A stretch of DNA of 16,629 nucleotides from CAZLBV01 sp964557845 (GTDB lineage: Bacteria > Acidobacteriota > Aminicenantia > Aminicenantales > Aminicenantaceae), in the NCBI GenBank assembly GCA_964557845.1, contig CAZLBV010000191.1, positions 1-16,629 on the forward strand, written 5' to 3'. Positions 13,455 to 16,629 of this stretch are shown here, in pieces; the stretch's first letter is position 1; each line of letters starts with the position of its first letter. A program made the translations under genes and the position numbers. Under the pieces are notes generated by a model, which saw nothing but the letters and a program-made list of their open reading frames with translations, was not told the origin of the DNA and did no database searches.

Positions 13455-15352
13455 TTTTTAACTCTATAATATAGAAAAGCTGTCAATCCTATGAAAACAA
13501 TAAGCGCGACTATATCTCCAAGGCTACCCGGCCATACAAGGCCGATTCCTTTTGGTTTAGCCTTTATTATAAAGGCATAGAGAGCCACCAACACCATGGT
13601 TATACCTTCGCCGGCGATGAACCCCGATCCAAGCAGGATTCCTTTTTCGCTCTTCTTTTTTTTGGCCTTTTCGTCGCCAGATTTTTTCTCTAAGAAAAAT
13701 CGGAGCATCCCGCCTACATATATGGGTGTCATCGTAGAGAGAGGAAGATAGATTCCCACAGCAAATGGCAGCGAGGGGATCCCCACGAGTTCTGCAACGA
13801 CCGCGAAAGCGCCTCCGATCATCACTAGTCCCCAAGGGAGGTCTCCACCGAGGACACCTTCAATGACGGTTTTCATCAAAACAGCTTGAGGTGCGGGCAG
13901 TGTTTCCGACATAAATGTAAAGGATTTTCCTAAAAGCCAAACTGCCCCTGCGATTGCAAAGGCGGAGGTAATGACTCCCAACAATTCTGAAGCCTGCTGC
14001 CGTTTGGGGGTGGCTCCGATAATATAACCTGCTTTCAAATCCTGAGAAATATCACCGGCTATAGATGCACCTACGCACACTACTGTACCTACAGTCAATG
14101 CTGCTGCTTGACCAAAGATATCGGTCCAACCAAGGGCATAAAACAATAAACTTGTTCCTAAAAGTGTGACAATAGCCATGCCAGAGGTCGGATTGGAAGA
14201 AACTCCTACCATCCCTACGATCCTGGAGGAAACAGTAACAAAGCAAAAAGCAAAAAACACAATGCATAATGCAGCGATGGTGCGAATAATCAAGGAAGCA
14301 CTGACCCCTATTAACTGAGGTGTTAAAACGATTACCAGGATCACGATCAATACACCCAATCCTAAAACCGTGATAGGAAGGTCTGAATCGGTTCTTTTTT
14401 TCTCTTCCTGAAAATTGGTTCTTTTTATTTTAAGATCATTGATCCCCATTTTCAGGGAATTATACATAGTAGGAATGGATTTGAATATGGTAATGATGCC
14501 GGCTACCGCCACCGCTCCGGCGCCGATGACCCGGATATATTTATCCCAGATCTCAGAAGCCGACATTTCAGTGATCATGAGAACTTTTTCCGGAAATAAT
14601 GGAGAGCTGAGATGTTCACCGAAATAAGCGATCAAAGGAATTATTCCCAGCCAAGAAAGCAGGCCTCCGGCTACCATGATCGCAGCTATTCTGGGTCCTA
14701 AAATATATCCCACTCCTAAAAGTGCAGGGGTTGGTTCCATTCCAAGCTGGGCTTTTTTAAGAACAGGAATTTTTAGGGCGATCGATTCAGGCCACAAGTG
14801 AAGAAAGCTGCTGAGGAATTTAAGAAAAGCACCGATACCCAATCCAAGAAAGACATTCCTGGCTTTAGCTCCTCCTTCTTCGGCAGAAATTAGAACTTGG
14901 GCAGCCGCAGTCCCTTCTGGATAGGGGAGGGTGCCGTGTTCTTTGACAATAAGGGCTCTTCTTAAAGGGATCATGAACAAGACACCTAAAATACCACCCA
15001 ACATCGCCAATAATCCGATTTTTCCTATACTCGGATTAAATCCCCAAATAAAGAGAGCCGGGATAGTAAAAATAATACCCGATGCGAGTGAGGAGCTGGC
15101 CGATCCTGTTGTCTGGGCAATGTTGCAGTCCAGTATAGAACTTTTGCCTAAAATAGGGGTCAAAAGACGGAAGACTGCTACGGAGATAACGGCCAAGGGA
15201 ATAGCTGTACTTATGGTCAATCCAACGCGCAGCCCTAAATATGCATTGGCGGATCCAAAAATAACGCCGAATACAGCTCCAATAATAACGGCTTTAAGGG
15301 AAATATCCTTATAAGATGTTTTTTCGGGAACATATGGCTGAAATTCAGACAT
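13451..15352 (-). CDS. OPT-family oligopeptide transporter, complete
   Basis: This is a 633-residue polytopic transporter of the OPT superfamily, probably a proton-coupled importer of short peptides. Conserved blocks are NAYLGLRVG (36-44), LPYPEGTAAAQ (142-152), VSSNPTSG (384-391), GDISQDLKAGYIIGATPKRQQ (433-453) and TLPAPQAVLMKTV further on. It is a paralogue of the partial gene at the left edge, with a shorter loop near residue 190 and clearly divergent sequence, so the pair is not a recent duplication. The ATG at 15352 is preceded by GGGAGAG (15359-15365) at 6-base spacing. It is the first gene of a two-gene unit with cstA, suggesting joint use of peptides and their breakdown products. Confidence 0.93.
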   Translation of the reverse strand: MSEFQPYVPEKTSYKDISLKAVIIGAVFGVIFGSANAYLGLRVGLTISTAIPLAVISVAVFRLLTPILGKSSILDCNIAQTTGSASSSLASGIIFTIPALFIWGFNPSIGKIGLLAMLGGILGVLFMIPLRRALIVKEHGTLPYPEGTAAAQVLISAEEGGAKARNVFLGLGIGAFLKFLSSFLHLWPESIALKIPVLKKAQLGMEPTPALLGVGYILGPRIAAIMVAGGLLSWLGIIPLIAYFGEHLSSPLFPEKVLMITEMSASEIWDKYIRVIGAGAVAVAGIITIFKSIPTMYNSLKMGINDLKIKRTNFQEEKKRTDSDLPITVLGLGVLIVILVIVLTPQLIGVSASLIIRTIAALCIVFFAFCFVTVSSRIVGMVGVSSNPTSGMAIVTLLGTSLLFYALGWTDIFGQAAALTVGTVVCVGASIAGDISQDLKAGYIIGATPKRQQASELLGVITSAFAIAGAVWLLGKSFTFMSETLPAPQAVLMKTVIEGVLGGDLPWGLVMIGGAFAVVAELVGIPSLPFAVGIYLPLSTMTPIYVGGMLRFFLEKKSGDEKAKKKKSEKGILLGSGFIAGEGITMVLVALYAFIIKAKPKGIGLVWPGSLGDIVALIVFIGLTAFLYYRVKK

Positions 15353-15385
15353 AATTAACTCTCCCTATTCCAAAATTAAGACAGC

Positions 15386-15414
15386 AGTCTATCACAAACA
15401 AATAGATGAAACAA
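15386..15414 (-). promoter_or_regulatory. Possible promoter of the OPT-cstA unit
   Basis: On the minus strand TTGTTT (15409-15414), a 17-base spacer and TAGACT (15386-15391) precede the start at 15352. The -10 box is preceded by TGA, an extended -10 element, which compensates for its weaker match. Consensus evidence only. Confidence 0.4.
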
Positions 15415-15451
15415 TGTAAAAAGATAAAAGAAGTTCTCGACTAAAATTATT

Positions 15452-16501
15452 CTAAAGGATAAGCCGTTCGATCGTTTTATCCCAAGTAATGTTTGAAATG
15501 AAATTTTTTGCATTTTGGCCCATTTGTTCAGCCAGTTTTATATCATTCGCCAGGATGTCAATTTTTTCTGCAATTTTTTCAGGAAGGCTCTCACATATGT
15601 AACCCCTCTGCCCATGTTTTACTAATTCTGTGGGGCCTCCGCTATCTTCTGCCGTGATAACACATTTTGAACTTGCAAAAGCCTCTCCGGTTACAAATCC
15701 GTAATCTTCTCGAAAAGGTGCAAAGTAAACGGCTCGACAGTTCGCGAAATGTCTGAGTATTGTTTTATCATCTGATTTACCGATAAGAGATATTCTTTTT
15801 TCCAGTTTATTTTCCCGGATCAAACTCATTAAATTAGCGTATTCGGGGCCGCTGCCGGCAATTACAGCTTTAAATTCCTTATTTTTCATATATTTAAAGG
15901 ATTTGATCAGCAGGTCCAGTCTCTTCATTCTCTGAAGGCGGGAAACAGTGAAAATATAGTCTGCATAATCATTGGTATAATAGTCTCTCTGAGGGGGAGG
16001 AGGAAACAATACTTCAGAGGGAATGTTTCCCCATTTTTTTAAACGCTGTTGGATAGTTTCCGATTGGGCAAAAATTTTATCTACATTATGTTTTAAAAGA
16101 TAGTTGTCGATTATCCGAATGATCTGCTTTCTGGCAGATTCTTTGAGTTTACCTTTCCAGCTCAGTTGAGATTTGAGGTCTTCCCAGAGGTCGTAATATT
16201 CCCTTAGTCTGTGGTTCAGCCAGCAGACATGCCTGTCGTGTCTAACAGCAAAAGAAGGAAAGCGAAAGGAGATCACTTGGTGTACTCTTCTTCCAAGTCC
16301 ATCTATTTCAACATCGGTAAAGAAGTTAGCCAGATATGCACGGAACTGTCTCCCAAATCTATTTTGGGGAGTGAGAACTAAATCAGCTTCATACCCATGA
16401 TCTAACAAGGCTTGAACAGTACATCTGGCAATAGTTAGGTGGCCTCCTTCTACGAAGGGGACATCTGAGGTTACAACAAGAATTCTTTTTGAATGTTTCA
16501 T
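15452..16501 (-). CDS. GT-B glycosyltransferase (GT4-like)
   Basis: This is a 349-residue retaining-type glycosyltransferase of the GT-B fold, likely acting on cell-surface polysaccharide or glycolipid at the inner face of the membrane. The N-terminal half has the acceptor-side Rossmann opening RILVVTSDVPFVEGGHLTIA. The C-terminal half has the donor-side motifs FTVSRLQRMKRLDLLIKSF (184-202) and AGSGPE (215-220). It also has the E-x7-E pair E265 and E273 in EDYGFVTGEA, followed by SGGPTELV (287-294). The ATG at 16501 has no good Shine-Dalgarno, but the frame matches the family from its first residues. It stands alone, 99 bases from the OPT gene, with no other polysaccharide genes in view. Donor and acceptor are unknown. 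Confidence 0.9.
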   Translation of the reverse strand: MKHSKRILVVTSDVPFVEGGHLTIARCTVQALLDHGYEADLVLTPQNRFGRQFRAYLANFFTDVEIDGLGRRVHQVISFRFPSFAVRHDRHVCWLNHRLREYYDLWEDLKSQLSWKGKLKESARKQIIRIIDNYLLKHNVDKIFAQSETIQQRLKKWGNIPSEVLFPPPPQRDYYTNDYADYIFTVSRLQRMKRLDLLIKSFKYMKNKEFKAVIAGSGPEYANLMSLIRENKLEKRISLIGKSDDKTILRHFANCRAVYFAPFREDYGFVTGEAFASSKCVITAEDSGGPTELVKHGQRGYICESLPEKIAEKIDILANDIKLAEQMGQNAKNFISNITWDKTIERLIL

Positions 16502-16544
16502 GTTAATTTAATCGAGTATTCAATTTTAACATTATTTCGGACTT

Positions 16545-16573
16545 ATTTTCATAGTAAAATATTTTTAAATCAA
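16545..16573 (-). promoter_or_regulatory. Weak candidate promoter for the glycosyltransferase
   Basis: On the minus strand TTGATT (16568-16573) and GAAAAT (16545-16550) are 17 bases apart, upstream of the ATG at 16501. The -10 match is poor (4 of 6), so this is tentative. Nothing else is recognised in 16502-16629. Confidence 0.25.
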
Positions 16574-16629
16574 TTAGCCTGGATTATTCACGAGTCGAGA
16601 TTGGTTCAGTTACAAGGCGTCGGCGGGTG

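Noticed and set aside
1..16629. CRISPR arrays, tRNA or rRNA genes, insertion sequences, defence or phage modules
   Set aside because: Reading both strands showed no regularly spaced repeats, no cloverleaf or rRNA-like segments, no transposase or integrase frames and no terminal inverted repeats. All long frames are accounted for by housekeeping, transport or metabolic genes.

Overview
The window looks like an ordinary, AT-rich bacterial chromosome segment (GC roughly 40% by eye). It probably comes from a diderm, rod-shaped, peptide- or fatty-acid-using heterotroph. Evidence for this is a full cell-elongation operon (mreBCD, PBP2, rodA), an ExbD/TolR-type protein that normally energises an outer membrane, two OPT-family oligopeptide transporters, a CstA-type transporter and an acyl-CoA dehydrogenase. 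The phylum cannot be fixed from sequence alone. The protein flavour is compatible with an uncultivated anaerobic lineage such as Acidobacteriota/Aminicenantes, but that is a guess.

Layout. Positions 1-1529 (minus) hold the first OPT transporter, which runs off the left edge. A divergent intergenic region (1530-1680) carries a good sigma70-type promoter for that gene, an imperfect inverted repeat and a possible short leader ORF. Positions 1681-9540 (plus) are one tight transcription unit: mreB, mreC, mreD, mrdA (PBP2), rodA, and a large radical SAM protein fused to a DUF2344-type domain. Positions 9560-10774 hold an acyl-CoA dehydrogenase with its own promoter. The stretch 10775-10974 is non-coding and convergent. 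A solitary exbD-like gene (minus, ending at 10975) is divergent from a small TIGR04076-type protein (plus, to 11795), and their two promoters share a dyad made from back-to-back -35 boxes. Positions 11790-15352 (minus) are a two-gene unit, a second OPT transporter followed by cstA, coupled by an ATGA overlap. Positions 15452-16501 (minus) hold a GT-B glycosyltransferase. The last 128 bases are non-coding.

How the genes fit together. MreB, MreC and MreD form the membrane-bound scaffold that positions the RodA glycosyltransferase and PBP2 transpeptidase pair for lateral wall synthesis. The radical SAM protein at the end of that operon is of unknown function but is a recurrent neighbour of elongation genes in other bacteria. 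The OPT and CstA transporters suggest uptake of peptides and small carboxylates such as pyruvate. No obviously new multi-gene system is visible. The most interesting items are the uncharacterised radical SAM/DUF2344 fusion in the elongation operon, the two divergent promoter regions with dyads built on their -35 boxes, the possible leader ORF coupled to mreB, and a G10 tract inside the radical SAM gene.
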